Of a stretch of 64,000 nucleotides of DNA, positions 1 through 7,639 are shown piece by piece. The notes beneath the pieces are model-generated. The model did no database searches, was not told the origin of the DNA, and was given only the letters and a program-made list of their open reading frames with translations. Within the stretch, counting starts at the first letter, position 1. Each line of letters begins with the position of its first letter. Both the position numbers and the translations under genes were made by a program. Source of the DNA: JAWWPY01 sp963822825 (GTDB lineage Bacteria > Actinomycetota > Actinomycetes > Streptosporangiales > Streptosporangiaceae); the NCBI GenBank assembly GCA_963822825.1, contig CAWGIW010000012.1, positions 310,001-374,000 on the forward strand, in the 5' to 3' direction.

Positions 1-81
1 GCGGTGAGCCCGCCCGGCGGCCGCGCCGCATAAGCTGGTGGCGAGGCCCGAGACCGTTTCGCGTGCCTGGAAGGAGACACG
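1..81. other. Leader upstream of the first gene
   Basis: Short non-coding lead-in to the first CDS. It carries an AAGGAG Shine-Dalgarno at 71-76, five bases before the TTG start at 82. No promoter or terminator can be assigned because the upstream sequence lies outside the window. Confidence 0.4.
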
Positions 82-945
82 TTGAGCAATGCCGCCGTGA
101 CGCCCAGATGCCTGGTGGCGCTGTCCACCGCATCGGTCTTCCCGGATAGGGTGCCCGACGCGTTCGAAGTGGCGGCCCGCCTCGGCTACGACGGCGTCGA
201 GGTCATGGTTTCCGTCGACGCGGTCAGCCAGGACGTGGACGTGCTCCGCAGGCTGGTCGACTATCACGGCATTCCCATCCTGGCCATCCACGCTCCCAAC
301 CTGCTGGTCACTCAGCGGGTCTGGGGCCGCGAGCCATGGGGAAAGCTGGTCAAGGCCAAGCAGGTGGCCGAGGAGCTGGGCGCGCGGGTGATCGTCGTGC
401 ATCCGCCGTTCCGCTGGCAGCGGGAATACGCCAAGGATTTCGGGGCGGGCCTGGCGCGGATGGAGGAAGACAGCGACATCGTGTTCGCCGTCGAGAACAT
501 GTACCCGCTGCGCGCCGGGGGCGCGGAGGTCGCGCCGTACGCCCCGCACTGGAACCCCGTCCCGCTGGACTACCCGCACGTCACCCTCGACGTCTCGCAC
601 GCCGCGGTGTCCGGGTCCGACGCGCTGGAGATGGCCGATGAGCTGGGCGGCCGACTCGCGCACCTGCACCTCGCCGATGGGGCAGGCGTCCCGTACCGGG
701 ACGAGCACCTGATCCCCGGGCACGGCACGCAGCCGTGCGCGGCACTGCTCAGGATGCTCGCATCGGATGGATACACGGGAACGGTCGTGCTCGAGGTGAA
801 CACGCGCCGCGCAACGACCAGGGAAGCTCAGCAGGCCGACCTGGCCGAGTCGCTCGAATTCGCCCGGACACACCTCGGCCAGGCCGCGCCGGCCCGGACA
901 GGCGCCGGCCGGGGCTCCGGGGTTTCCGCGCCACCACCCCGATGA
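82..945 (+). CDS. Sugar phosphate isomerase/epimerase (xylose isomerase-like TIM barrel)
   Basis: A 287-residue single-domain protein of the xylose isomerase/AP-endonuclease-2 TIM-barrel superfamily. These metal-dependent enzymes isomerise or epimerise sugars, sugar phosphates or inositol derivatives. Candidate metal-binding strand ends are visible: HPPF near 110, ENMYP near 138, TLDVSH near 168, LHLADG near 193 and LEVN near 237. The TTG start is chosen because AAGGAG sits five bases upstream. The stop codon overlaps the ATG at 942 (ATGA), so it is translationally coupled to the following BKACE gene. The Pro/Gly/Ala-rich C-terminal tail (about 25 residues) looks like an unstructured extension. 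Substrate cannot be told from sequence; a catabolic role is inferred from the neighbours. Confidence 0.75.
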   Translation: MSNAAVTPRCLVALSTASVFPDRVPDAFEVAARLGYDGVEVMVSVDAVSQDVDVLRRLVDYHGIPILAIHAPNLLVTQRVWGREPWGKLVKAKQVAEELGARVIVVHPPFRWQREYAKDFGAGLARMEEDSDIVFAVENMYPLRAGGAEVAPYAPHWNPVPLDYPHVTLDVSHAAVSGSDALEMADELGGRLAHLHLADGAGVPYRDEHLIPGHGTQPCAALLRMLASDGYTGTVVLEVNTRRATTREAQQADLAESLEFARTHLGQAAPARTGAGRGSGVSAPPPR

Positions 946-1815
946 CGATCGAGCAGTCCGGCAGAACCCCGGCACGCCGCGACCGGGCAGGCGGCGACGC
1001 TCATCACGGTCGCACCGACCGGAGCCGAGTCCGACAAGGCCGCGGTGCCGGCGCTGCCCGTCACCCTCAGCGAACTGGTCGCCAGTGCCGCGGAGTGCCG
1101 GGCCGCCGGAGCCGCGGTGATCCACGTGCACATCAGGGACGACGAGGCACGCCCGACGCTGGACCTGGGCAGGCTGAAGGACACGGTGCGGGCACTGCGG
1201 GAAAGCACCGACCTGATCGTGCAGCTGTCCACCGGCGGCGCGGTCACCGACGGTTTCGACGACCGGCTGGCCGTGCTCGACGCCGCGCCCGACGCGTGCT
1301 CACTCACTTGCGGCACGGTCAACTTCGGTGACGAGGTGTTCGCGAACCCGTGGCCCTTCATCCGCGACCTGTACGCCCGGACCCAGGAACTCGGCGTGGT
1401 GCCCGAGTTCGAGATCTTCGACCTGGGCCACGCGGCCACGCTGCACCGGCTGCTGGCCGAACTCGGTGCCCCGCATGGCGGGCACGTGCACTGCGACCTG
1501 GTGATGGGGGTGCCCGGAGGGATGCCAGGCGACGCGGCGACGCTGGCCGCGGCGGTGGCGGCATTGCCCGAGGGGGCCACCTGGTCCGCCACCGGGGTGG
1601 GCCGGGCCACGCTGCCGGTGCTGTTCGCCGCGCTCGCTGCCGGGGGGCATCTGCGCGTGGGCATGGAGGACACCACCTCGTTCGCCCGGGGCCGGCCGGT
1701 CACCGGCAATGCCGAGCTTGTGGAGCGTGCCGCGGCGCTGGCCGGGCTGGCCCAGCGGCCGCCGATGCTGCCCGACGAGGCCCGCGTGATGCTGGGGGTG
1801 AACGGCCGTCGCTGA
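942..1815 (+). CDS. BKACE family protein (beta-keto acid cleavage, DUF849), frameshifted near the 5' end
   Basis: The 3-keto-5-aminohexanoate cleavage enzyme family condenses a beta-keto acid with acetyl-CoA to give acetoacetate and a CoA ester, using Zn. The body (from 1045) shows the family hallmarks HVHIRDD, LSTGG, the FEIFDLGH segment, VGMEDT and a terminal region with ARVMLGV. The family N-terminus LITVAPTGAESDKA is encoded at 1000-1041 in the same frame, but that frame has no ATG, GTG or TTG between the preceding stop (943) and 1045. The ATG at 942, overlapping the upstream stop as ATGA, lies in another frame and opens 17 plausible codons. A one-base surplus between about 960 and 990 would join them into a 290-residue protein of normal length. 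The original substrate is unknown because BKACE members are diverse. Confidence 0.72.
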
Positions 1816-1834
1816 GAGCCCGGTCCTGGCCGAG

Positions 1835-2775
1835 GTGGTCCGGTCCGGCTTCGCCGAGTCCAGGCACCGCGGCGCCGTGGTCGTGCTGGGCGCCGACGGC
1901 CACCTCCGCCGCGCCGCCGGCGAGGTGACTGAGCCGCTGTTCCCCCGCTCGTCGGTCAAGCCGATGCAGGCGGCCGGTATGCTCCGCCACGGCCTGGACA
2001 TCGACGGCAAGCTGCTGGCGCTCGCGGCCGCCAGCCATTCCGGTGAGGACTTCCACGTCGCCGGGGTCCGCGAGATCCTGGCCGGGCCGGCCTCGGCGAA
2101 GACGCGCTGCGTTGCCCGCTCGCGCTGCCTATGGACCCGCCGGTGCAGCAGGCCCTGCTGCGCCGCGGCGGCAGCGCCGACCGCGTCCACATGAACTGCT
2201 CCGGCAAGCACGCGGCCATGCTCGCCACCTGCGTTTCAGCCGGCTGGCCGACCGGCAGCTACCTCGACCCCGATCATCCGCTGCAGGTGGGTATCCGCGG
2301 CACGCTGGAGGATCTAGCCGGTGAGCGGGCGGCCGCGGTGGCCGTGGACGGCTGCGGCGCCCCGCTCTTCGCGCTGTCCCTGACCGGCCTGGCCCGGGCG
2401 CTGCGCGCCATGACGCTGGCCGGCCCAGGATCCCCCGAACGCCGGGTCGCCGACGCCATGCGCGGCTACCCCGACTGGACATCGGGCCGCGCACGGCCGG
2501 AGAGCGCGCTGATGACGGCCGTTCCCGGGCTGCTGCTGAAGTCCGGCGCGGAGGGGGTGGAGGGCTTCGCGCTGGCCGACGGCCGGGCCGTGGCGTACAA
2601 GATCGAGGACGGCGCCAGCCGGGCCCGGCCGCCGCTCACCGTGGCGCTGCTGCGCGCCCTGGGCGTGGCCGCCGAGCCGGGCGTGGACAATGCCGCACTG
2701 GACTGGATCGGAAGTGTTCCAGTCATCGGAGGTGACGCGATCGTGGGCGAGATCCGGGCCAGAATTCCGTTCTGA
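1835..2775 (+). CDS. L-asparaginase II family protein, frameshifted
   Basis: Asparaginase of the Asparaginase_II (PF06089) family, which hydrolyses L-asparagine to aspartate and ammonia. The N-terminal half in one frame reads VVRSGFAESRHRG, then PRSSVKPMQA and ASHSGEDFH. The C-terminal half in another frame reads MNCSGKHAAML, VDGCGAPLFAL and LLLKSGAEGVEGFAL. The frames meet at about 2085: ILAG is followed in the shifted frame by AGLGEDALRC, so one G appears to be missing from the GGG run at 2084-2086. Repaired length is about 313 residues, typical of the family. The start is GTG 1835. An upstream start nearer the BKACE stop is possible because the aligned frame continues back to 1802. It probably forms one transcript with the two genes before it. 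Confidence 0.75.
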
Positions 2776-2806
2776 AGCACGGGGTTCGGGGTGCTAGCCA
2801 GGGCGT

Positions 2807-2818
2807 TTGCAAATGCAA
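2807..2818. promoter_or_regulatory. Palindrome upstream of the XRE regulator
   Basis: TTGCA-AA-TGCAA is a perfect 5-bp inverted repeat with a 2-bp spacer, ending about 23 bp before the GTG at 2842. This is a plausible autoregulatory operator for the XRE protein, by position only. No -10/-35 pair is convincing. Confidence 0.35.
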
Positions 2819-2841
2819 GCGGATTTTGATTCACTGTCGGC

Positions 2842-3378
2842 GTGAGCCGCATGAATGTGAGTTCGATCGGCGAGTACATCCGCGATCAGCGCGAGCAGGC
2901 GAAGTTTTCGCTTCGCCAGCTGGCCGCCGCGGCCGGTGTCTCCAACCCGTACCTCAGCCAGATCGAGCGGGGCTTGCGCAGGCCAAGCGCCGAGATCCTG
3001 CAGCAGATCGCCAAGGGCCTGCGGATCTCCGCCGAGGCGCTCTACGTGCAGGCTGGCATCCTGGAAGAACGGCCGCCGGACTCAGGGGTGCGGGCGGCCG
3101 TGCTCGCCGAGCCGGGCCTCACCGAGCGGCAGAAGCAGGTGCTCCTGGAGATCTTCGATTCCTTCCGCAAGGAGACGGCCGCGCGGGCGGCCGCCGCCGG
3201 TGACGCCCGGGCCGATACGGCCGCGGACGAGGACGCCGACGTGACCGCGGAACGGCTGATGGCCAGAGCCGGTCACGGACGGGCGCACGGGCTGGTGGTG
3301 GAGGATGACGACGATGATCCGCTGGCGGGCGATGATCCGCTGGCGGGCGGCGGCGACGCCTTCCACGGCCGGGCGTAA
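2842..3378 (+). CDS. XRE-family transcriptional regulator (Rv0474-like)
   Basis: A 178-residue DNA-binding regulator. Residues about 8-65 form a Cro/C1-type helix-turn-helix (SLRQLAAAAGVSNPYLSQIE is the core). A helical segment follows (LTERQKQVLLEIFDSF), then an acidic, low-complexity tail with a duplicated DDPLAGD. The start is uncertain: GTG 2842, ATG 2851 and GTG 2857 are in frame and none has a clear Shine-Dalgarno, so a leaderless mRNA is possible. It stands directly before an HBHA-like gene and a DUF2516 gene. From memory this is the same order as mycobacterial Rv0474-Rv0475-Rv0476, so it probably regulates that locus. Confidence 0.85.
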   Translation: MSRMNVSSIGEYIRDQREQAKFSLRQLAAAAGVSNPYLSQIERGLRRPSAEILQQIAKGLRISAEALYVQAGILEERPPDSGVRAAVLAEPGLTERQKQVLLEIFDSFRKETAARAAAAGDARADTAADEDADVTAERLMARAGHGRAHGLVVEDDDDDPLAGDDPLAGGGDAFHGRA

Positions 3379-3436
3379 CCAAACCGAAAACGTCGAGGCC
3401 GGCCGGAAACGGCCGCCCGGGAAAGGATGACCAGGC

Positions 3437-3847
3437 ATGAATCGTGCCATCGACGTGACGGCCGAAGTGCGCAAGCTGACCAGCCGCAAGCCGCTGCATG
3501 CGGCGGCGGGCGCCGGTGTCATGGCTACTGAGGCGCTGCGCGATCTTCCCGCGCGGATCGCCCGGTGGCGGGCGGAGGGGACCGTGGCGTCGCTGCCGGC
3601 CCGGGCCAGTGAAGTCGTGACGATCGCGCGCGCCAAGGCGGCCCGCGGTTATGACCACCTGGCCGACCGCGGCGAGCGCGTGCTGGCCGGCCAGAGTGCC
3701 CCACGCGGCCAGGGCGCGGCGGCAGGCGTGAGCACGGTGGCCGACAAGAGCGCCGTGGTGAGCAAGAACACCGCCGCGGCCAAGAGCACCGCGGCCAGCA
3801 AGAGCGTCAGTGCGGGCAAGAGCGCCGGGAACGGGAAGGTCCGGTAG
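3437..3847 (+). CDS. HBHA-like protein with a Lys/Ala/Ser-rich tail
   Basis: A 136-residue protein with no signal peptide. The first 75 or so residues are helical (DLPARIARWRAEG, VVTIARAKAARGYDHLADRG). The C-terminal 40 residues are a repetitive basic tail of K-S/N-x-A units. This mirrors mycobacterial heparin-binding haemagglutinin, with its coiled N-terminus and lysine-rich C-terminus, but it is shorter (HBHA is about 200 residues). The ATG at 3437 is preceded by GGAAAGGATG, about 9 bp away. Position between the XRE regulator and DUF2516 supports the assignment. Adhesin function is not established for such homologues, and an envelope or intracellular structural role is equally possible. Confidence 0.65.
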   Translation: MNRAIDVTAEVRKLTSRKPLHAAAGAGVMATEALRDLPARIARWRAEGTVASLPARASEVVTIARAKAARGYDHLADRGERVLAGQSAPRGQGAAAGVSTVADKSAVVSKNTAAAKSTAASKSVSAGKSAGNGKVR

Positions 3848-3952
3848 GGCTGGTGATTACGGCAGGCCCCGGGCGGGCCGGACGGAACCGCCGAATCCCG
3901 GCAGGACGGGCACTCGGTCCCAAGGTCCGCCTGGACCGGATAGCCTGAAACC

Positions 3953-4297
3953 GTGTTCGCGACATCTGGGGCCTACACCCCGCTCTACTGGTTCTTCGAG
4001 GTTCTCGCGATCGCGGCGTTCGTTGCCGAGGCGTGGGCCTTCATCGACGCGCTGCGGCGGCCCACTCCGGCGTTCGTGTCGGCAGGTAAGCAGACCAAGC
4101 CGCTGTGGCTGATCATCCTCGGCGTGGCCGTGGTGATCGGGTTGTACACCTGCGTCTACGCCGGCGGCGCGTCCGCCGTTGGCATCCTGTCCATCGCGGC
4201 GTTCGTGGCGGCGGCGATCTACCTCACCGACGTCCGGCCCAAGGTCCGTGGAATCTCGGGCGGGGGCACGAGTTCCGGTCCGTATGGGCCCTGGTGA
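3953..4297 (+). CDS. DUF2516 family membrane protein
   Basis: A 114-residue protein with three predicted membrane segments (about residues 10-32, 48-66 and 72-90). Ahead of the second is the family-typical WAFIDALRRPTPAF loop and a KQTKPLWL segment. The start is a GTG read as Met. It follows the HBHA-like gene by about 105 bp, which contains a short GGTCC-GCCT-GGACC hairpin. The order XRE, HBHA-like, DUF2516 is conserved in actinobacteria as I recall it. Function unknown. It converges on the AlaX gene with only 17 bp between stops. Confidence 0.8.
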   Translation: MFATSGAYTPLYWFFEVLAIAAFVAEAWAFIDALRRPTPAFVSAGKQTKPLWLIILGVAVVIGLYTCVYAGGASAVGILSIAAFVAAAIYLTDVRPKVRGISGGGTSSGPYGPW

Positions 4298-4314
4298 CAC
4301 TTCGGGTGGGCTGA

Positions 4315-5047
4315 CTAGTCCGCGATGCGGATGCGCAGCCGCCGGAATCCCTTGCCCTTGTTCTCGATCTTGACCACCTCGATCACACCGACCTGTCTCG
4401 TCGAGCTGACGTGGGTACCGCCGTCTGCCTGCTGGTCCAGCCCCACGATGTCGATGATCCGGACGTCGGGTACGTCGGGCGGGATCAGGTTGGTCGCGGT
4501 CCGGATGATGTCGGGAATGGCGAGCGCCTCGCCGCGAGGCAGCACCCGCACGTCGATGCGGCGGCCCGCTGCGATTTCCGCGTTGCACGCCGCCTCGACG
4601 GTCTCCTTGAAGCCGGGCGGCACCTCCGGGAGATCGAAATCCATCCTGGCTGCCAGCGGCTCCATATTTCCGCCCGTGACCAGCGCGCCGAAGTCACGGA
4701 ACACCACGCCGCAGAGCACGTGCAGTCCTGAATGCGTCCGCATCAGCGCGGTCCGGCGCTCGTCTTCGACCGCTCCGCGCACCGCGGTGCCGGCGGGCGG
4801 CAGCGGATCGCCTGGCTCGGGGATCAGGTAGAGGTCGTCGGCCTTCCTGCGCGCCGGCGATCCTGGTCTGCACTCCCCCCCAGAGCAGGACCCCATGGTC
4901 GGGTGGCTGGCCGCCGCCCCCGGGGTAGAACGCCGACCTGTCCAGCACGATCCCGTCGGGTTCCGCGGCCAGCACCACGGCATCCCATTCACGCAGCGTC
5001 TGGTCATCCAGTTCGAGCCGGTGCGTGCGCCATTGCGTTTCGCCCAC
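4315..5047 (-). CDS. Alanyl-tRNA editing protein (AlaX type), frameshifted
   Basis: Free-standing editing domain related to the AlaRS C-terminal half. It hydrolyses Ser- or Gly-mischarged tRNA-Ala. The N-terminal part in one frame has RTHRLELDD and FYPGGGGQ. The C-terminal part in another frame has LMRTHSGLHVLCG, GGNMEP, RIIDIVGLDQQADGGTHV and ENKGKGFRRLRI. These give the HxxxH Zn site (THSGLH) and the later C/H ligand region. The switch lies between about 4850 and 4885, next to a run of seven C at 4875-4881. Removing one base gives 243 residues, the usual AlaX size. The GTG start at 5047 fits the conserved opening. It is 43 bp downstream of the M56 gene on the same strand. Confidence 0.8.
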
Positions 5048-5090
5048 GCGGGCCAGCCTACTGCCGGGCCCCAGCCCGGCTGGGAGCAGT

Positions 5091-6029
5091 TCAGATCGGC
5101 AAGACGAGCAGCGCGGCCGGGACAACGACGAGGGCCACGGCGGCCGCGCCGACCAGGGTGAGCGCGGCGGCCGAGAGCCCGGGCGCCGGCTCGAGCAGGC
5201 GGGCCACCCGCGTGGCCACCTCGCTGTCCTGGGCGCCCACGGCGAGGGCGCCGGCCGGGGTGCTCCCGGTGCCGGCCGCTCCGACCCGGATCAAGGCAGT
5301 GACCAGCTCGCGGGCCGGGCGGTGCCTGAGCGCATGATCGTCGGCGAGCATTTCGACCAGCAGGGCGACCGTCCGGTGGGCCCGGCGAACCGAGGAGGAC
5401 CGGGGGAAGGCCCGGCACAGGGCGGTAAAGGGGAGCAGGACCAGATCGTGTCGTTCCCGCAGGTGGGCCCGTTCGTGCGCGAGGACCGCGGCGAGCTCGG
5501 CCTGATCGAGCAGCGCCAGGGTGCCGGCGCTGATCACGATCCGGGAACGCAGCCCGGGAACGCAGTACGCGGCCGCGGCCGGAGAGTCAACCACGAGCGC
5601 CCCAGGCACCTTGGGGTCGCCGTGGGCGAGCAGGCTGAGCAGCGTGCGCTGCCGGCGCCGGGCGCGCAGCACCCCGGCGGACGCGGCCAGCAGAACCCAG
5701 CACAGCAGGATCAGCAGCCCGGTTCCGGCCGCCAGGCAGAGCAGCCGCAGCGGCGCGACGAAACCCGTCGGAGCGGTACCGGCCGCGACGCCCCGGACGG
5801 CCGCGGCCGCCACCGCGAGGGCGCCCCCCGCCACGCCGGACCCTCCCGGCGCCGCGCCCAGCCCGGCCAGGGCGCCGACCGCGGCCAGGCCCCAGCCGAG
5901 ACCGAGTGCCTGCCACAGCAGAATGGCCGCGGCCGGGGACCGGCGCGGCCAGCCCGCGGCCGCGAGCCATCCGGCGGCGGGCACGATGCCGACGGCGACG
6001 GAAGCGAGAACGAGGACGGGGGATGGCAC
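5091..6029 (-). CDS. M56 family (BlaR1/MecR1-like) membrane metallopeptidase
   Basis: A 312-residue integral membrane protease. About four membrane segments (near 3-25, 38-60, 62-85 and 95-118) precede the cytoplasmic zinc peptidase region. The HExxH motif is HERAH at 185-189, followed by HLRERHDL and a downstream EMLADDHAL that supplies the third ligand. A final hydrophobic helix closes the protein. No penicillin-binding sensor domain follows, so this is the short actinobacterial form. It lies 6 bp after a BlaI-type repressor, so the pair probably forms a protease-controlled derepression switch, as in BlaI/BlaR1. The inducer and targets are unknown, and no beta-lactamase gene is nearby. Confidence 0.85.
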   Translation of the reverse strand: MPSPVLVLASVAVGIVPAAGWLAAAGWPRRSPAAAILLWQALGLGWGLAAVGALAGLGAAPGGSGVAGGALAVAAAAVRGVAAGTAPTGFVAPLRLLCLAAGTGLLILLCWVLLAASAGVLRARRRQRTLLSLLAHGDPKVPGALVVDSPAAAAYCVPGLRSRIVISAGTLALLDQAELAAVLAHERAHLRERHDLVLLPFTALCRAFPRSSSVRRAHRTVALLVEMLADDHALRHRPARELVTALIRVGAAGTGSTPAGALAVGAQDSEVATRVARLLEPAPGLSAAALTLVGAAAVALVVVPAALLVLPI

Positions 6030-6035
6030 GGGCGG

Positions 6036-6401
6036 TCAGCTCCCAGAGCCCTTTCCGCCTGCTTCCAGGGCCCGGCGCAGCACCATGGCCTCGGTGTCCG
6101 TCACCAGGCGCGCGAAACTGGCGAGGGCCGCCGATCGGTCGCCCGTCTGGTCGAGCGCGTTCAGCATGAGCTCTGTGACGTACGCTTCCCGGCTCGCCGC
6201 GGCGTGATAAAGCCAGGCCCGGCCGTCCCGGTCGCGCCGGGCGAACCCCTTCTTGGCCAGCCGGTCCAGGACCGTCATCACGGTGGTGTGGGCTAGGTCC
6301 CGGTCGGTCAGGCGGCTGCCTACCTGGCGCACGGTGAGCGGCGCCGAACTCTCCCAGAGCACGTCCATGATCGCGCGTTCGAGATCGCCGAGTCGGTTCA
6401 C
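6036..6401 (-). CDS. BlaI/MecI/CopY family repressor
   Basis: A 121-residue winged-helix repressor: MNRLGDLERAIMDVLW, then LTVRQVGSRLTDRDLAHTTV as recognition helix and VLDRLAKKGFARRDRDGRAW as wing. The C-terminal half is the helical dimerisation and protease-sensitive region. The start is GTG. It is the first gene of a two-gene unit with the M56 peptidase, and its own upstream region carries a direct repeat suited to autoregulation. Confidence 0.88.
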   Translation of the reverse strand: MNRLGDLERAIMDVLWESSAPLTVRQVGSRLTDRDLAHTTVMTVLDRLAKKGFARRDRDGRAWLYHAAASREAYVTELMLNALDQTGDRSAALASFARLVTDTEAMVLRRALEAGGKGSGS

Positions 6402-6404
6402 TCC

Positions 6405-6430
6405 GTCACTCTACTAAGCCAGAGTCACTC
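6405..6430 (-). promoter_or_regulatory. Candidate BlaI operator
   Basis: Two direct copies of GTCACTC on the plus strand (6405-6411 and 6424-6430), 19 bp centre to centre, lie immediately upstream of the repressor start. Read on the gene strand they are GAGTGAC. Position suggests an autoregulatory site. It does not match a known BlaI consensus that I can state with confidence. Confidence 0.35.
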
Positions 6431-6459
6431 GGGTAAGTGCGGGCCGGCGCTGGCCGCCC

Positions 6460-6912
6460 TTACACCCGGCCAGCTAGCCAGCGGTCGGCCAGTTCGCGCG
6501 CCTCGGCCAGGAGGAAGTCCAGTTCAGCCCCGGAGACATCCGCCTCCTCCAGCATGGCGTGCAGCAAGGCAGGCTGTGTTCTCGCCTTGGCCAGTTCATC
6601 CAGGCCCCCGGCCGCCGCCGGGTCGCAGAGCACACCGTGCAGCAGCCCCTCGGCGGTGCGCGGATCGATTTCGCCCGCCGTATCGTTGACCGCCGCGCGC
6701 ACCTCGGCGACCAGCCGGACGACATCGCCGGCCGTGTGGCCATCGGGGAACCGCCGCCGGGCCGCCGCCGCGAGCGCCGCACCCTGCAAGGCGGCGAATT
6801 CTTCGTTGCCGCCGTCGCGCTCTTCCAGCACCACGCTCACCCGGTCGAAAGTCGCATCGTCCCCCGTCAGGAAAGCACGCAGCGCCAATACGTCCTCATC
6901 CGTTACCAGCAT
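6460..6912 (-). CDS. Uncharacterised protein, tandem paralogue 1
   Basis: About 150 residues, soluble, rich in acidic and Ala/Leu helices. It aligns along its whole length with the neighbouring gene at 6937-7374. Shared landmarks are V-x-ALRA(F/Y)L-GD near the N-terminus, a central GEIDPR(T/A)AE and a C-terminal AREL-ADxW ending. ATG 6912 is chosen over TTG 6918 because it aligns with the paralogue and has AAGG about 9 bp upstream. No domain, membrane segment or catalytic motif recognised. Probably co-transcribed with, and duplicated from, its neighbour. Confidence 0.7.
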   Translation of the reverse strand: MLVTDEDVLALRAFLTGDDATFDRVSVVLEERDGGNEEFAALQGAALAAAARRRFPDGHTAGDVVRLVAEVRAAVNDTAGEIDPRTAEGLLHGVLCDPAAAGGLDELAKARTQPALLHAMLEEADVSGAELDFLLAEARELADRWLAGRV

Positions 6913-6936
6913 CGCCAAGCCCTTCCGGGCCGCCGG

Positions 6937-7374
6937 TCAGCCGATCCACTGATCGGCCAGCTCACGGGCCCCGGTCAGGAACTCCTCTAGGCCGACGGCA
7001 TCAAGCCGCTCATCGGCTATCAGCGCCGCGAGAAGCACAACCTGGGTGCCGAGCCGGGTGCTGGGGTCGATGTCGCGGATCTCTTCGTCGGTGTACACGG
7101 CCCAGATCATGCGTTCAGCGGCGCGCGGGTCGATTTCCTCGCCGAGCCGGTCCGATCGTGCCCGTACGTCGCCGACGAACCTGATCACATCGATGGGAGG
7201 AGTGCCCGTGCCGAAGTGCCGCTCCACGGCCTCGCAGAACGCCGCCGAGACGAGCGCGCTGTACCCGGTCTGGGCCGCGACCGGGTCGAGGTGACCGTGC
7301 AGCCTCTGGTAGCCGTCGAGGTCGCCCGCCAGGTAGGCGCGCAGGGCCGAGACCTGATCATCTGGCACCCCCAT
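6937..7374 (-). CDS. Uncharacterised protein, tandem paralogue 2
   Basis: A 145-residue soluble protein paralogous to the next gene downstream. It has a matching N-terminus (VSALRAYLAGD), a centre with IDPRAAERM and the ending LTGARELADQWIG. GAGAGGAG abuts the ATG at 7380 but is spaced six bases from ATG 7374, so the second ATG is the likely start. The 24-bp gap to its paralogue suggests an operon. It is divergent from a WD40-repeat gene across about 260 bp. Function unknown. The helical character and pairing would fit a heteromeric or immunity-like role, but that is speculation. Confidence 0.7.
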   Translation of the reverse strand: MGVPDDQVSALRAYLAGDLDGYQRLHGHLDPVAAQTGYSALVSAAFCEAVERHFGTGTPPIDVIRFVGDVRARSDRLGEEIDPRAAERMIWAVYTDEEIRDIDPSTRLGTQVVLLAALIADERLDAVGLEEFLTGARELADQWIG

Positions 7375-7639
7375 CAGCATCTCCTCTCACCGATTTTATG
7401 ATCCCATGATTCCCGGTATCCCTCGAAAGCCAGGACGCCGAGCGGACCACGCGGTCTATCCCGGTCATCGCGATGTTCGCTAGAGTGACGAGCGGCAAGC
7501 CGCGTACGCCGCCCCGCCGTTCTCCGCGCCCACGCCGCTGGGGAACACCGCCGGTCAAGGCCCTTCGGGCCCGCGTCGTTCACCCGGCCACGGCTAGCGC
7601 CCGGCGGAGCGTGGGAGACCGCCAGGAGACGAGCATCCC

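Noticed and set aside
5025..6296. A 423-codon plus-strand open frame opposite the M56/BlaI genes
   Set aside because: Low-complexity Gly/Arg/Gln composition typical of antisense frames in high-GC DNA. The opposite strand encodes clear M56 and BlaI families.
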